Of a stretch of DNA of 64,000 bases, positions 53,556 through 61,934 are shown in pieces. Each line of letters opens with the position of its first letter. Position 1 is the stretch's first letter. Location of the stretch: assembly GCF_003224335.1 (NCBI RefSeq), contig NZ_QKLF01000001.1, forward strand, positions 62,001 through 126,000. Direction: 5' to 3'. The stretch comes from Curtobacterium sp. MCJR17_055 (GTDB lineage Bacteria > Actinomycetota > Actinomycetes > Actinomycetales > Microbacteriaceae). The notes beneath the pieces were generated by a model. That model did no database searches and was not told the origin of the DNA. It was given only the letters and a program-made list of their open reading frames with translations. A program made the translations under genes and the position numbers.

Positions 53556-55277
53556 TCACGTCGCGATCGCCTCTGCCCACCAGCGGTGGTCGGCGAGGAC
53601 CAGGTACCACGCCCGCCCCTCGGCGTCGACGAGCTGCAGGCGGTGCAGTCGTCGTCCGCCCGACTCCCACCACCGCACGACGAGCGGCCACGGCCCCGCC
53701 CACGCCGTGACGGGTGCGAACCGTCCGCCGCGGTCGCCGTCCGACCGGAAGCGTCCGGGTTCGCCGGTCAGGGTGCCCCGGTCGTCGACGTCCACCGGAC
53801 CGCCGTCCGCCGTGACGACGTCCACCGGACGCGGCCGCTCGAGGACCGTCGCCGGCGGCGGCCCGGGCAGCTTGCCCGGCCACGGGCGGTCCCGGACCAC
53901 CGCGAGGGCGCGCTCGCCCCCGGCCGGTGCGTCCCCCCACGGCACGAGCACGATTCGTTCCGCCAGCGTGCGGCCGCCACCGATCCGGGGCGTGACGACA
54001 CCGTCGTGCCCGACCATGCCCTGTACGCGGGCCAGGCCGTGGTGCACCCGCTCGTCGGGTCCGGAGCCCCAGAGTCCGCGCTCGTGGTTCGCGAGGTCGT
54101 CCACCGCGACGGGTTCGAGCACGACCGAGGTGACCGGCGCCTCGAGCCCGGTCGGGTCGACCCCGCCGGCGAGCTGCCACCGCACCCGGTCCACCACGTC
54201 GGCCGCGTCGAACCACCGCGGGTGCGCCCACACCCGTTCGAGCAGGACGTCCCGCTCGTCGACGATGCCGACCCGGATCGTCGTCGCCACGAGACCGGCT
54301 GCACGGAGCTTCGCGGCGAAGTCGTCGGCGGAGCGGCGGAACGCGAAGGCGATCTGGTCGGCGCGGTCGAGGGGCGGTTCGAAGGACGCCTGGACCTCGA
54401 GGTCGGGCGGCACCTCGCGCGCGGAGACCTCCCGCGGGTCGCGCCCGCCGGCCAGGCGGTGCAGGAACGCCCCCGGGACGCCGAACCGGTCGCGCACCTG
54501 TTCGTCGGTGAGCGCGGCGAAGTCCCCGAGCGTCGCGATCCCGAGTCGGCCGAGGACCATCGCGAGGTCCGGGTCGCCGAGCACGCCGAGCGGCAGCGGG
54601 GCGAGGAACTCCGCCGACCCGCCGACCGGCACCATCCGGACGCGCTCCCCGGGCCGCCGCGGTCGTGCCCGTGCGGCCTGCTCGGCGGCGAACGGGGTGT
54701 CGGCCACCCCGGCCCGGACACCCGGTGCGCCGTGGTCGGCCGCGATGCCCGCCAGGACGGTCGCCGCGGCCCGTTCTCCACCGTGGTAGCGCGCCGGACC
54801 GCGGGCCCGCAGCGCGATCGTCCCGGGGCGCAGGACCTCCACCCCGGGTGCTGCTTCCTCGATGGCGCGGATGACCGGCTCGAACGCACGGTGGTCGAGC
54901 GCGTCGTCGTACGGCTGGGTGACGAGGTCGGTGCAGCGTGCCTGTGCTTCCCGCACCCGCAGCCCTCGGACCACCCCGACCTGCCGGGCCGAGGCGGAGC
55001 TGGCGAAGACCAGGCCCTTGGCGATGAGGGCGAACGGTTGTTCCGGGGGCGATCCGGCTGCCCGGGCGGCCGCGATGACGGGCCAGTCCGGGCACCAGAG
55101 GACGATCGTGCGGGTCGGCGGGGGTTCCGGCAGCCCCGCTCCCCGGCTGAGCGCGTCCGCACGGACGGCTCCCGCACCGGGCATCCCGACACCGGGCATC
55201 CCGACGCCCGACAGTGCAGCGCCTGCTCCCCCGCCCGTCGGCGTGCCCACCAGCGCTCGGCGCCCGCGGGGGCTCAC
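53556..55277 (-). CDS. imuB: ImuB, Y-family polymerase-like mutasome subunit
   Basis: 573 residues of the Y-family fold, beginning TRTIVLWCPDWPVIAA near residue 40. It lacks the paired acidic catalytic residues of active Pol IV, as expected for ImuB, which acts as an adaptor between DnaE2 and the sliding clamp. A possible clamp-binding peptide is NHERGLWG. Start: GTG at 55277 overlaps the imuA stop by four bases (GTGA); a longer upstream frame lies inside imuA and is a shadow. Confidence 0.92.
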   Translation of the reverse strand: MSPRGRRALVGTPTGGGAGAALSGVGMPGVGMPGAGAVRADALSRGAGLPEPPPTRTIVLWCPDWPVIAAARAAGSPPEQPFALIAKGLVFASSASARQVGVVRGLRVREAQARCTDLVTQPYDDALDHRAFEPVIRAIEEAAPGVEVLRPGTIALRARGPARYHGGERAAATVLAGIAADHGAPGVRAGVADTPFAAEQAARARPRRPGERVRMVPVGGSAEFLAPLPLGVLGDPDLAMVLGRLGIATLGDFAALTDEQVRDRFGVPGAFLHRLAGGRDPREVSAREVPPDLEVQASFEPPLDRADQIAFAFRRSADDFAAKLRAAGLVATTIRVGIVDERDVLLERVWAHPRWFDAADVVDRVRWQLAGGVDPTGLEAPVTSVVLEPVAVDDLANHERGLWGSGPDERVHHGLARVQGMVGHDGVVTPRIGGGRTLAERIVLVPWGDAPAGGERALAVVRDRPWPGKLPGPPPATVLERPRPVDVVTADGGPVDVDDRGTLTGEPGRFRSDGDRGGRFAPVTAWAGPWPLVVRWWESGGRRLHRLQLVDAEGRAWYLVLADHRWWAEAIAT

Positions 55278-56113
55278 GACGCCACCGCGACGGGACGCAG
55301 GACCCGCTCGTCGACCGGCACCGCGGCGACCGCGGTCGTCGGGACGGCCGCGCGGACCGAGCCGTCCGCAGCGGGCAGCAGCAGTTCGGCGCTCGTCGGT
55401 CGGACCGCACCGGCGCGCCCCGACGCGGTGACGGTCACCCGTCGCTCGGTGAGGTACCCGTGACCGTGGCCGATCCCGCTCCACCGGGACTCGGTGACGC
55501 GCAGGGTGACGTCCGCCCCGGGCCAGGACCCGAGCGCGACGAGTGCGGCCCCGCGCTGCCGGAGACGCGCGGAGAGCCGGGCGACGTCACCGGGCACCAC
55601 GCGCCCGAGGGGACGGGTGAGGACGATCTGCGCGACGTCGGCGAGGGCCGCGGTCACCGCGAGCCACTGGTCGCCCGGGTCCGGCACCAGCACGAGCCGT
55701 TCCAGGTCGATCCCCGCCGCGGCCGCCGCCTCCACACCGAACGAGGGCACGCCGACCACTGCGCACCACGCGCCGGCCGCCGATGCCGCCTGCAGCATCG
55801 TCTGGGCGAGCAGCACCGACTCCGGCACGGCGTAGGTGCCACCCGCGCGGATCGCACCGCCCGGCAGCAGCGGGGCGAGGGCGTCCGCGGTGGGCAGCCC
55901 GTCGGTGTCCACCCGGGTGGACTCCATGTCGGCCACCCGCGACCGCAGCGAGGTGATCCGGTCGAGTGCCGCCCGCGCTGCTCCGACGTGGTCGGCCCCG
56001 CGAGCCCCGTCCGCGCCCCCGCGAGCAGCACCGTTCCGCCCGACGTGCTCGCGGTCCCCGCGTCCGCGGTCGCTGCGCTCGTCGGACGACCGGAGTGCCG
56101 TCGCCGTCTGCAT
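55274..56113 (-). CDS. imuA: ImuA-like SOS mutagenesis protein
   Basis: 279 residues, distantly RecA-like, first gene of imuA-imuB-dnaE2. Features: ALAPLLPGGAIRAGGTYAVPESVLLAQTML in place of a proper Walker A, then LERLVLVPDPGDQWLAVTAALADVAQIVLTRP. Start: the ATG at 56113 lies seven bases after the -10 of a good promoter (TTGACA-17-GAACAT), so the message is predicted to be leaderless. Two upstream in-frame ATGs would lie inside the promoter and LexA box. Confidence 0.85.
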   Translation of the reverse strand: MQTATALRSSDERSDRGRGDREHVGRNGAARGGADGARGADHVGAARAALDRITSLRSRVADMESTRVDTDGLPTADALAPLLPGGAIRAGGTYAVPESVLLAQTMLQAASAAGAWCAVVGVPSFGVEAAAAAGIDLERLVLVPDPGDQWLAVTAALADVAQIVLTRPLGRVVPGDVARLSARLRQRGAALVALGSWPGADVTLRVTESRWSGIGHGHGYLTERRVTVTASGRAGAVRPTSAELLLPAADGSVRAAVPTTAVAAVPVDERVLRPVAVAS

Positions 56114-56119
56114 GCCCTC

Positions 56120-56148
56120 ATGTTCGAACATGTGTTCGATGATGTCAA
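56120..56148 (-). promoter_or_regulatory. imuA promoter
   Basis: Perfect -35 TTGACA (56143-56148), 17-base spacer and -10 GAACAT (56120-56125) on the minus strand. The predicted start coincides with the imuA ATG. A LexA box covers the -10 and spacer. Confidence 0.7.
56124..56139. promoter_or_regulatory. LexA (SOS) box 1
   Basis: TCGAAC-ATGT-GTTCGA, a perfect actinobacterial SOS box, overlapping the imuA -10 so that bound LexA blocks polymerase. Confidence 0.88.
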
Positions 56149-56176
56149 CCGGCACCGACATCCGGTGGACAGCGGT

Positions 56177-56192
56177 TCGAACACCCGTTCGA
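56177..56192. promoter_or_regulatory. LexA (SOS) box 2
   Basis: TCGAAC-ACCC-GTTCGA, a second perfect box centred 53 bases upstream of box 1, about five helical turns, and ending four bases from the pabB stop codon. It may allow cooperative LexA binding or block read-through from pabB. Confidence 0.82.
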
Positions 56193-56195
56193 TGG

Positions 56196-57821
56196 TCACC
56201 AGTGCGCCGCCGCGCCCACCCCGCGGAGCACCGACACCGTCTTCGCCTCGACCTCGTCGGCCTCGTCCTCCGGCGAGGACGACCACGTCACCGCGCCGCC
56301 CGCCCCGAGCGTCCTGCGCCGCACGGACCCGTCCGGGTGGAGGACCGTCACCAGTGTCCGGATGGCCACCGACAGATCGACCGCACCGCTGGCCGAGAAG
56401 TACCCGATCGCCCCGGCGTACACCCCGCGCGGGGCACCCTCCAGCCGGTCCGCGATCGCCGTCGCACTGCGCTTCGGCGCTCCCGTCATCGACCCCGGCG
56501 GGAAGGCCGCCCGCACGACCGCGGCCCGGGAGGCCCCGGGTGCCAGGACACCGGCGATCGTCGACACCATCTGGTGGACGCTCGCGTACGTCTCGACGTC
56601 GCAGAGCCGTTCGACGCGCACCGACCCCGGGCGCGCCGTCCGCTGCAGGTCGTTCCGCAGCAGGTCCACGATCATCACGTTCTCGGCCCGGTCCTTGGCG
56701 CTGGTCGACAGGTCGGCGCGCACCACGGCGTCCTCGACCGGGTCGACGTGACGCGGTCTGGTGCCCTTGATCGGCTCGGCCAGCACACCGCCGTCGGCGT
56801 CGATGCGCAGGAACCGCTCCGGGGACCGGCTGGCGATCCGCAGGTCACCGGTCCGCAGGTACGCGCCGAACGGCACCGGATCGCTCCGGCGGATCCGCAG
56901 GTACTCCGCCAGGTGGCGGTCACCGGCGGCCCCGGGGCGGTCCAGGGCGTCCGGTGCGTCTGGTGCGTCCGGTACGTCCGGGACGGCGAACGCCGTCGTC
57001 AAGCACACCTGGAACGCGTTGCCCTCGCGGATCTCGTCACGGCACGTGTCCACCGCACGCTCGTAGGCCGCGCGGTCGACGCGACCACACGCCTCCAGGA
57101 GGGACCGGTCGGGCTCCCGACCACCGTCCGGGAGGCCCGTGGCCCGGTCCGCCAGGTCGTCGTGCGGCTCCGGAGCGGCCAGCCCCCGGTCGTCCGGGTC
57201 CGCGCCGCACAGCCCGGCCGACCAGGCGCGGTTCGCCGCGGACGCGTCCGGCTCGTCGTCGTCCACGAGGGTCAGCGCCCAGGCGGCTCCGTCCCCCCGC
57301 ACGAGGACCGCACGGTCCACGAACCGGAGGTCGGCGTCCGCGTGTCCGTCCGCGGTCCGGTCGGGCCCGTCGACCTCACGCCCGAGCTCGTACCCGAGGA
57401 AGCCGACCCACCCGAGCGCGAACGCACAGCCGTCCACCGGTGCGTCCAGCGTCGGTGTGCGCTGCAGGAGGTCGTCGAGGACGGCGAACGCGGCTCGGTC
57501 CTCGACCCGGGACGACCCGAACCACGACCCCGCGGCAGGCGACACGTCGAGCCGGGCGACACGGTCCTGGTGACGGAACCGCGCGGCGAACGGCCCGTCC
57601 GTGAGGGCGAGCACCGACCACGCGGCACGGAGCCCCGCCGACGGTGGGGCCCCCTCCGGCAGTGCGGAGTCGAACCAGACCAGGTCGGTCGTGGTCCTCC
57701 TGGCGAGCACGGCGAGGTCGACCGGGCCGTCGAGCCTGCGGGTCTCGAGCCGCGGGCCGGCGCCTCCCTCGACGGACGGGGTGGGAACCGCCTCGGCCGT
57801 CAGACCGCGGAGATCGTCCAT
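56196..57821 (-). CDS. pabB: Aminodeoxychorismate synthase component I
   Basis: 541-residue chorismate-using enzyme that aminates chorismate on the way to p-aminobenzoate. C-terminal block: FGAYLRTGDLRIASRSPERFL, EPIKGTRPR, DLLRNDLQR and PPGSMTGAPK. The PIKGT motif with its Lys points to PabB rather than TrpE. No glutaminase (PabA) is fused or adjacent. A Pro-Asp-Ala tripeptide repeat lies mid-protein. The ATG lies inside the last codons of the aldose epimerase gene (22-base overlap), so they form one operon. Confidence 0.88.
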   Translation of the reverse strand: MDDLRGLTAEAVPTPSVEGGAGPRLETRRLDGPVDLAVLARRTTTDLVWFDSALPEGAPPSAGLRAAWSVLALTDGPFAARFRHQDRVARLDVSPAAGSWFGSSRVEDRAAFAVLDDLLQRTPTLDAPVDGCAFALGWVGFLGYELGREVDGPDRTADGHADADLRFVDRAVLVRGDGAAWALTLVDDDEPDASAANRAWSAGLCGADPDDRGLAAPEPHDDLADRATGLPDGGREPDRSLLEACGRVDRAAYERAVDTCRDEIREGNAFQVCLTTAFAVPDVPDAPDAPDALDRPGAAGDRHLAEYLRIRRSDPVPFGAYLRTGDLRIASRSPERFLRIDADGGVLAEPIKGTRPRHVDPVEDAVVRADLSTSAKDRAENVMIVDLLRNDLQRTARPGSVRVERLCDVETYASVHQMVSTIAGVLAPGASRAAVVRAAFPPGSMTGAPKRSATAIADRLEGAPRGVYAGAIGYFSASGAVDLSVAIRTLVTVLHPDGSVRRRTLGAGGAVTWSSSPEDEADEVEAKTVSVLRGVGAAAHW

Positions 57822-58738
57822 GCGGCGGCGTGGGCGGTGCCCGGCTCGAGCACGACGAGGCCGGCGTCCACGTCGGCGGCGAAGGCGTCCCCGTTGAAGG
57901 CGTTCGGCGCGCAGGTCATCGGCTCGACGGCCAGCCCGGCACGGTGGTACCCGGGGACCACGTGGTCGGCGGTGTGCACCTGCGCCCACCCGCACTCAGG
58001 GCCGAAGGCGACCCGGACGCCGTGTCCGTCCGCTGCCGTGACGGTGATCGCCGCGATGCCGTCGGTGTCGCGGTCGAAGCCGGTGAAGGCGTGGTCGATG
58101 AACCGCGGTCCGATGTGCGTCGGCGTCCGGAGGTCGAACTCGTCGTGCACCGGGACCAGGTCGGTCGGGATGAGCCGGTCCTCGGTGACCTCGAGGACCT
58201 CGGCGGCCGGGAGCGTCAGCGTCCAGTCGTCGACCGTGCCCGCGCCGGCGAGGAGGTACGGGTGCGGGCCGGTCCCCCACGGTGCCCGGTCGTCGCCGGT
58301 GTTCGTGCCGGTGACGGTGGTGTGCAGGCCGTCGGCGTCGAGGCGGTACTCCACGCGGACCTCGACCCGGTACGGGTACCCCTCCTGCGGCTGCACGGTC
58401 GTGGCGAGCACCACACGGTCGACGTCGTGTTCCAGCACGGCGAACTCCGTCCAGGCGACCAGTCCGTGCAGGGCGTGGGAGCGCTTCGGCTCGGTCAGGG
58501 CGAGTTCGTGCTCGGTCCCGCCGAAGGTGTACCGGCCGTCCACCACTCGGTTCGGCCACGGGGCGAGGACCGCCCCACGGAAGACCGGTCGTACCTCGTC
58601 CGCGTCGAAGGTGGTGACGAGGTCGCGGCCGTCGTGGCGGAGTGCCCGCAGGGTCGCGCCGACGCTCGCGATGTCGGCGGTGTAGCCGGAGGATGCGATC
58701 GACGTCTGGGACCCGGACCGGGGGGCTGCGCTGCTCAT
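57800..58738 (-). CDS. Aldose 1-epimerase family protein
   Basis: 312-residue galactose-mutarotase fold. Key blocks are VLAPWPNRVVDGRYTFGG, HALHGLVAWTEF with the catalytic His, and PWGTGPHPYLLAGAG with the second His; a late Glu is in LAVEPMTCAPNAFNG. It interconverts anomers of hexoses, substrate unproven. The ATG is six bases from TACGCT, predicting a leaderless transcript that also carries pabB. Confidence 0.92.
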   Translation of the reverse strand: MSSAAPRSGSQTSIASSGYTADIASVGATLRALRHDGRDLVTTFDADEVRPVFRGAVLAPWPNRVVDGRYTFGGTEHELALTEPKRSHALHGLVAWTEFAVLEHDVDRVVLATTVQPQEGYPYRVEVRVEYRLDADGLHTTVTGTNTGDDRAPWGTGPHPYLLAGAGTVDDWTLTLPAAEVLEVTEDRLIPTDLVPVHDEFDLRTPTHIGPRFIDHAFTGFDRDTDGIAAITVTAADGHGVRVAFGPECGWAQVHTADHVVPGYHRAGLAVEPMTCAPNAFNGDAFAADVDAGLVVLEPGTAHAAAWTISAV

Positions 58739-58744
58739 GCGGTC

Positions 58745-58750
58745 AGCGTA
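58745..58750 (-). promoter_or_regulatory. -10 element of the aldose epimerase-pabB unit, predicted leaderless
   Basis: TACGCT on the minus strand, six bases before the ATG. Confidence 0.5.
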
Positions 58751-58792
58751 TCGGCCGCGGGGACCCGGGCGGGCGCCGGGGCGGGAACGGGA

Positions 58793-58825
58793 GAAGCCCC
58801 GTTGCTCGGGGAGCAACGGGGCTTC
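58793..58825 (-). terminator. Terminator after tRNA-Ala
   Basis: Perfect 15-bp stem GAAGCCCCGTTGCTC / GAGCAACGGGGCTTC with a GGG loop, five bases past the tRNA 3' end. Confidence 0.85.
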
Positions 58826-58830
58826 GGTGG

Positions 58831-58903
58831 TGGATCTGAGGGGACTCGAACCCCTGACCCCCTGCATGCCATGCAGGTGCGCTACCAGCTGCGCCACAGA
58901 CCC
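58831..58903 (-). tRNA. tRNA-Ala(GGC)
   Basis: 73 bases with a full cloverleaf. The acceptor stem GGGTCTG/CAGATCC has one G-T pair; the D arm is GCGC-AGCTGGTA-GCGC; the anticodon stem CCTGC/GCAGG encloses ATGGCAT with anticodon GGC; the T arm contains GGTTCGAGTCC. Discriminator A; the CCA end is not encoded. Reads GCC, the favoured alanine codon at this GC content. Confidence 0.97.
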
Positions 58904-59017
58904 GTCGGCCGCAAGCGGCCTGTCGGTGTCCCTCCGGTTCCCCGGAGGCACCAGTACAGCGTACACCACGCGGAGACGGGGGAACGAAATCGCCGTCGCC
59001 TCCCGGGCGCGTCGCCG

Positions 59018-59410
59018 CTACGCGGACTGTTCGGCCGCCTGCGTCTGGTCGACCGGGAGGTCGAGCGGGATGACCGGGCAGTCCGACCAGAGTCGCTCGA
59101 GGGAGTAGTACTGGCGCTCTTCCTCGTGGAAGACGTGCACGACGATGTCCCCGAAGTCGATCAGCGCCCATCGGCCTTCACTGCGGCCTTCACGACGCAG
59201 CGGCTTCGAACCGGCCTCGAGCATGCGGTCCTCGATCTCGTCGGCGATGGCGAGCACGTTGCGCTCGTTGCGGCCGGTGGCGAGCAGGAAGACGTCGGTG
59301 AGCTGGAGCGGTCGGGTGACGTCGAGGGCGACGAGGTCCTCGGCCTGCTTGGAGTCGGCCGCTTGGGCGGCGATCTGCACGAGTTCGAGTGCGCGAGCGG
59401 AGGCGGTCAC
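59018..59410 (-). CDS. rsfS: Ribosome silencing factor RsfS
   Basis: 130 residues. It binds ribosomal protein uL14 and prevents subunit joining during starvation. Family blocks: DLVALDVTRPLQLTDVFLLATGRNERNVLAIADEIEDRM and EGRSEGRWALIDFGDIVVHVFHEEERQYYSLERLW. GTG start with AAGGA seven bases upstream. It follows the nadD cluster in the usual actinobacterial order, with a disordered membrane protein inserted before it; the 130-base space upstream held no clear promoter. Confidence 0.95.
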   Translation of the reverse strand: MTASARALELVQIAAQAADSKQAEDLVALDVTRPLQLTDVFLLATGRNERNVLAIADEIEDRMLEAGSKPLRREGRSEGRWALIDFGDIVVHVFHEEERQYYSLERLWSDCPVIPLDLPVDQTQAAEQSA

Positions 59411-59540
59411 GGATTCCTTCCGGTGGTCATCCCGACGGAGGCGTCGCGATGTTCATGATGGGTGTCGATCATAGGTCAGACCGCCGACGACGGCCACGCC
59501 GACGAGGACGGTGAGCCCGGACCGACGACCCGGTGATCGG

Positions 59541-61082
59541 CTACGAGCCGAAGAAGTTGGTGGCCACCAGGGCGACGACGATCACGCCCGCCGCGACGAC
59601 CCCGACCGCGCTGGCCGCGACCGCCAGGACCACGGGCGTCTTCGAGTCCTTGGGCTTCGCCGCGGCCAGGACGACCTGCCGCGTCGAGGTGTGGCTCGAC
59701 ACCGCACGGCTCGCGCGCACCGGGCTGGCGTCGGTGTCGGGCTGCTCGTCCTGCTGGTCGAGCAGCCGGTCGACCTCGGCGCCGTCGATCGGCCGGTGCG
59801 ACCCGGTCGAGGACAGCGAGGACGGCAGGTCGATCGACCCGGTGAGGATGACCTCGCCGGTGGCGTTCAGCGCACCGGTCGGGTCCGCCAGGGCCGAGTT
59901 CGGCAGGATGATGGCGTTCGACCGCGCCTCGGTGACGCGGCGGGTGCCGGTCTCCTCGTCGTGGACCTCGGCGTCGTTCGAGTCGTGCGCGAAGGTGGAC
60001 CAGTGGCCGCTCGGCGCCTCGAAGGCCGTGGTGACCGGCTTCGGCTCGCGGGCGGCATCGGACGACGCCGGACGGGATGCCGAGCCGGGCGCCGACGCCG
60101 AGCCGGGGCGGACGGCGGAGGTCGGTCCGGACACCTGGGCGTCGGCGGGCACGACGGGCAGCGGGACCTCGTTCGTGTCGTCGTCGTCCAGGTCGAGCGG
60201 GAACACGCCGGGAGCCGCTGCAGCCGGGGCGGAGGTCGGGGCCGGGACGACGTCGTCGACACCGGTCCCCGCCGTCGTACCCGGCTCGTCGGTGACCGCG
60301 AGGTCGTCCGGGTCCGCGTCGTGCGGTGCCCAGGTGGTGCGGTGCAGGCGCGGCTCCTCCGCGTGCGCGGCCGCCGCCTCGAGGGGCTCGATCGCGTCGG
60401 GCGATCCGTCGGCGGCCGTGGCCTGCTCGACGGCTGCCGGGTCGAGGTGGGACACCTCGGGGTTCGGCTCCTGCCAGTGCGAGGTCTCGCCGCCGTCGTC
60501 CTCAGCGCGGGTGTCCTGACCGGCGTCGTCGTCCGACCGGTCTGCGGTGTCGGCGGTGTCGGCGGGGCCGGCGAACCCGAAGGGCACCAGCGGCGCCCGC
60601 TCGGGGTCGACGCTCGACGCGGCCGTCTCGGCGGGCGTCGGGAGGGACGGCACCTGTGCGTCCGGGGCCGGGACGGCGGCCGGACCGGACAGGGTGCCGA
60701 GCACGTCCTGCACCGTGCGGTCCGAGGAGTGCGGGGTGGGGTTCTGCAGCGGGACCGGACGGCCGCCCTGCTCCTGTGCCTCGCGGAGGAGCCGCAGCTG
60801 TCGGCGGGACATCCCGCCGGTGCCGGGCACGATCTCCGTCGCGGACGCCGGCGGCTGGTCCGGGACACCCGAGGGTGCGCTGGCGGACCGCGGGACGGCC
60901 GACTGGGCGGGCGCCGCGGAGCCGGGCGCGACGTGCGAACCGGGACGACGACGGGCCTCCGGCGCGCTGGTCGCGGCGACGGTCGGCGGTGGGGTCACGG
61001 GCTGGGCACCGCCGGACGCGGCGCGCTCACGCTCGCGCATCTGACGCCGCGACAGGGGCGGCTGCGCGTCGGACGGACTCAT
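59541..61082 (-). CDS. Disordered protein with C-terminal membrane anchor
   Basis: 513 residues. Almost all is Pro/Ala/Ser/Asp-rich and probably unfolded. One membrane helix sits at the very C-terminus (about 483-508), so the bulk should be cytoplasmic, tail-anchored. Short basic repeats occur at the start ([13 protein letters not shown]) and near residue 85 ([12 protein letters not shown]). The ATG overlaps the nadD stop by four bases. Not recognised by function; proteins of this kind sit between nadD and rsfS in relatives as far as I recall. Low-complexity composition makes homology hard to judge. Confidence 0.78.
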   Translation of the reverse strand: MSPSDAQPPLSRRQMRERERAASGGAQPVTPPPTVAATSAPEARRRPGSHVAPGSAAPAQSAVPRSASAPSGVPDQPPASATEIVPGTGGMSRRQLRLLREAQEQGGRPVPLQNPTPHSSDRTVQDVLGTLSGPAAVPAPDAQVPSLPTPAETAASSVDPERAPLVPFGFAGPADTADTADRSDDDAGQDTRAEDDGGETSHWQEPNPEVSHLDPAAVEQATAADGSPDAIEPLEAAAAHAEEPRLHRTTWAPHDADPDDLAVTDEPGTTAGTGVDDVVPAPTSAPAAAAPGVFPLDLDDDDTNEVPLPVVPADAQVSGPTSAVRPGSASAPGSASRPASSDAAREPKPVTTAFEAPSGHWSTFAHDSNDAEVHDEETGTRRVTEARSNAIILPNSALADPTGALNATGEVILTGSIDLPSSLSSTGSHRPIDGAEVDRLLDQQDEQPDTDASPVRASRAVSSHTSTRQVVLAAAKPKDSKTPVVLAVAASAVGVVAAGVIVVALVATNFFGS

Positions 61083-61678
61083 GCAACGCTCCGATACAGA
61101 TGGTGCTTCGAGATGTACTGGACGACGCCGTCCGGTACGAGGTACCAGACGGGGGACCCGCCTCTCACCCGATCGCGGCAGTCGGTCGAGGATATCGCCA
61201 GCGCGGGGACCTCGAGGACACTAACGTCCCGTTCTGGGAGTCCGGTGATGCTCAACGCGTGTCCCGGTCGGGTCACGGCGACGAAGTGCGCCAGGTCCCA
61301 GAGGCCGTCGTGGTCCTTCCAGTCCAGGATCTGCTGGACCGCGTCCGCTCCGGAGATGAACACGAGCTGCGCGTCGGGGCGCTGCTCGCGGAGGTCGCGG
61401 AGGGTGTCCACCGTGTAGGTCGGACCCGGGCGGTCGATGTCCACCCGGCTGACCGTGAACATCGGGTTCGACGCCGTCGCGATGACCGTCATCAGGTACC
61501 GGTGTTCGGCGTCGGTGACGTCCGCCTTCATGTACGGCTGACCGGTCGGGACGAACACGACCTCGTCGAGGTCGAAGTGCTTCGCGACCTCGGACGCCGC
61601 CACGAGGTGACCGTGGTGGATCGGGTCGAACGTCCCGCCCATCACCCCGATGCGCGGCCGACCCGTGCTCTCGAGCAT
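61079..61678 (-). CDS. nadD: Nicotinate-nucleotide adenylyltransferase
   Basis: 199 residues; makes deamido-NAD from nicotinate mononucleotide and ATP. Nucleotidyltransferase signature [18 protein letters not shown] (HHGH 21-24) and the C-terminal [10 protein letters not shown] block (ISSTxxR form). [16 protein letters not shown] lies between. The ATG at 61678, 11 bases after the 66-residue gene, gives the usual length; the longer frame upstream runs through that gene. Confidence 0.95.
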   Translation of the reverse strand: MLESTGRPRIGVMGGTFDPIHHGHLVAASEVAKHFDLDEVVFVPTGQPYMKADVTDAEHRYLMTVIATASNPMFTVSRVDIDRPGPTYTVDTLRDLREQRPDAQLVFISGADAVQQILDWKDHDGLWDLAHFVAVTRPGHALSITGLPERDVSVLEVPALAISSTDCRDRVRGGSPVWYLVPDGVVQYISKHHLYRSVA

Positions 61679-61689
61679 CGGGGGGCTGG

Positions 61690-61890
61690 TCAGATCTTCG
61701 AGTGGCCGAACTCGTCCACGCCGGTCTCGTGCTGCCGGGTGGCCTGGAACTTGTGCGAGTGGCGGTAGGCGACGTCGCGGAAGCTCCACGTGACGAAGCC
61801 CAGGAAGGTGAAGAAGCAGGCGGCGACGATCGGGTAGACGATCGCGGGGACGCCGGCCGCGTGCTCGGCGGCCTCAGCGAGGAGTGACAT
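61690..61890 (-). CDS. 66-residue single-pass membrane protein
   Basis: One membrane helix (about 15-36, [22 protein letters not shown]) and a charged His-rich tail ending [10 protein letters not shown]. Too short for a confident family call; the spacing and the 11-base gap to nadD show it is a real gene in a nadD operon. A TAGGAT -10 overlaps the proA stop codon and leads to a roughly 30-base leader. Function unknown. Confidence 0.75.
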   Translation of the reverse strand: MSLLAEAAEHAAGVPAIVYPIVAACFFTFLGFVTWSFRDVAYRHSHKFQATRQHETGVDEFGHSKI

Positions 61891-61928
61891 CTGGCAGTGC
61901 TCCGATCGGTCGAGGAAGACTCCGGACC

Positions 61929-61934
61929 ATCCTA
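61929..61934 (-). promoter_or_regulatory. -10 of the 66-residue protein-nadD unit
   Basis: TAGGAT on the minus strand overlaps the proA stop codon (TAG), separating this unit from proA. Confidence 0.4.

Noticed and set aside
55278-55484. Longer ImuB N-terminus
   Set aside because: The extra frame lies within imuA, is Arg-rich antisense-like sequence, and the GTGA overlap start at 55277 fits the operon.
56114-56161. Upstream ATG starts for ImuA
   Set aside because: They lie inside the promoter and LexA box; the -10 position predicts transcription beginning at 56113.
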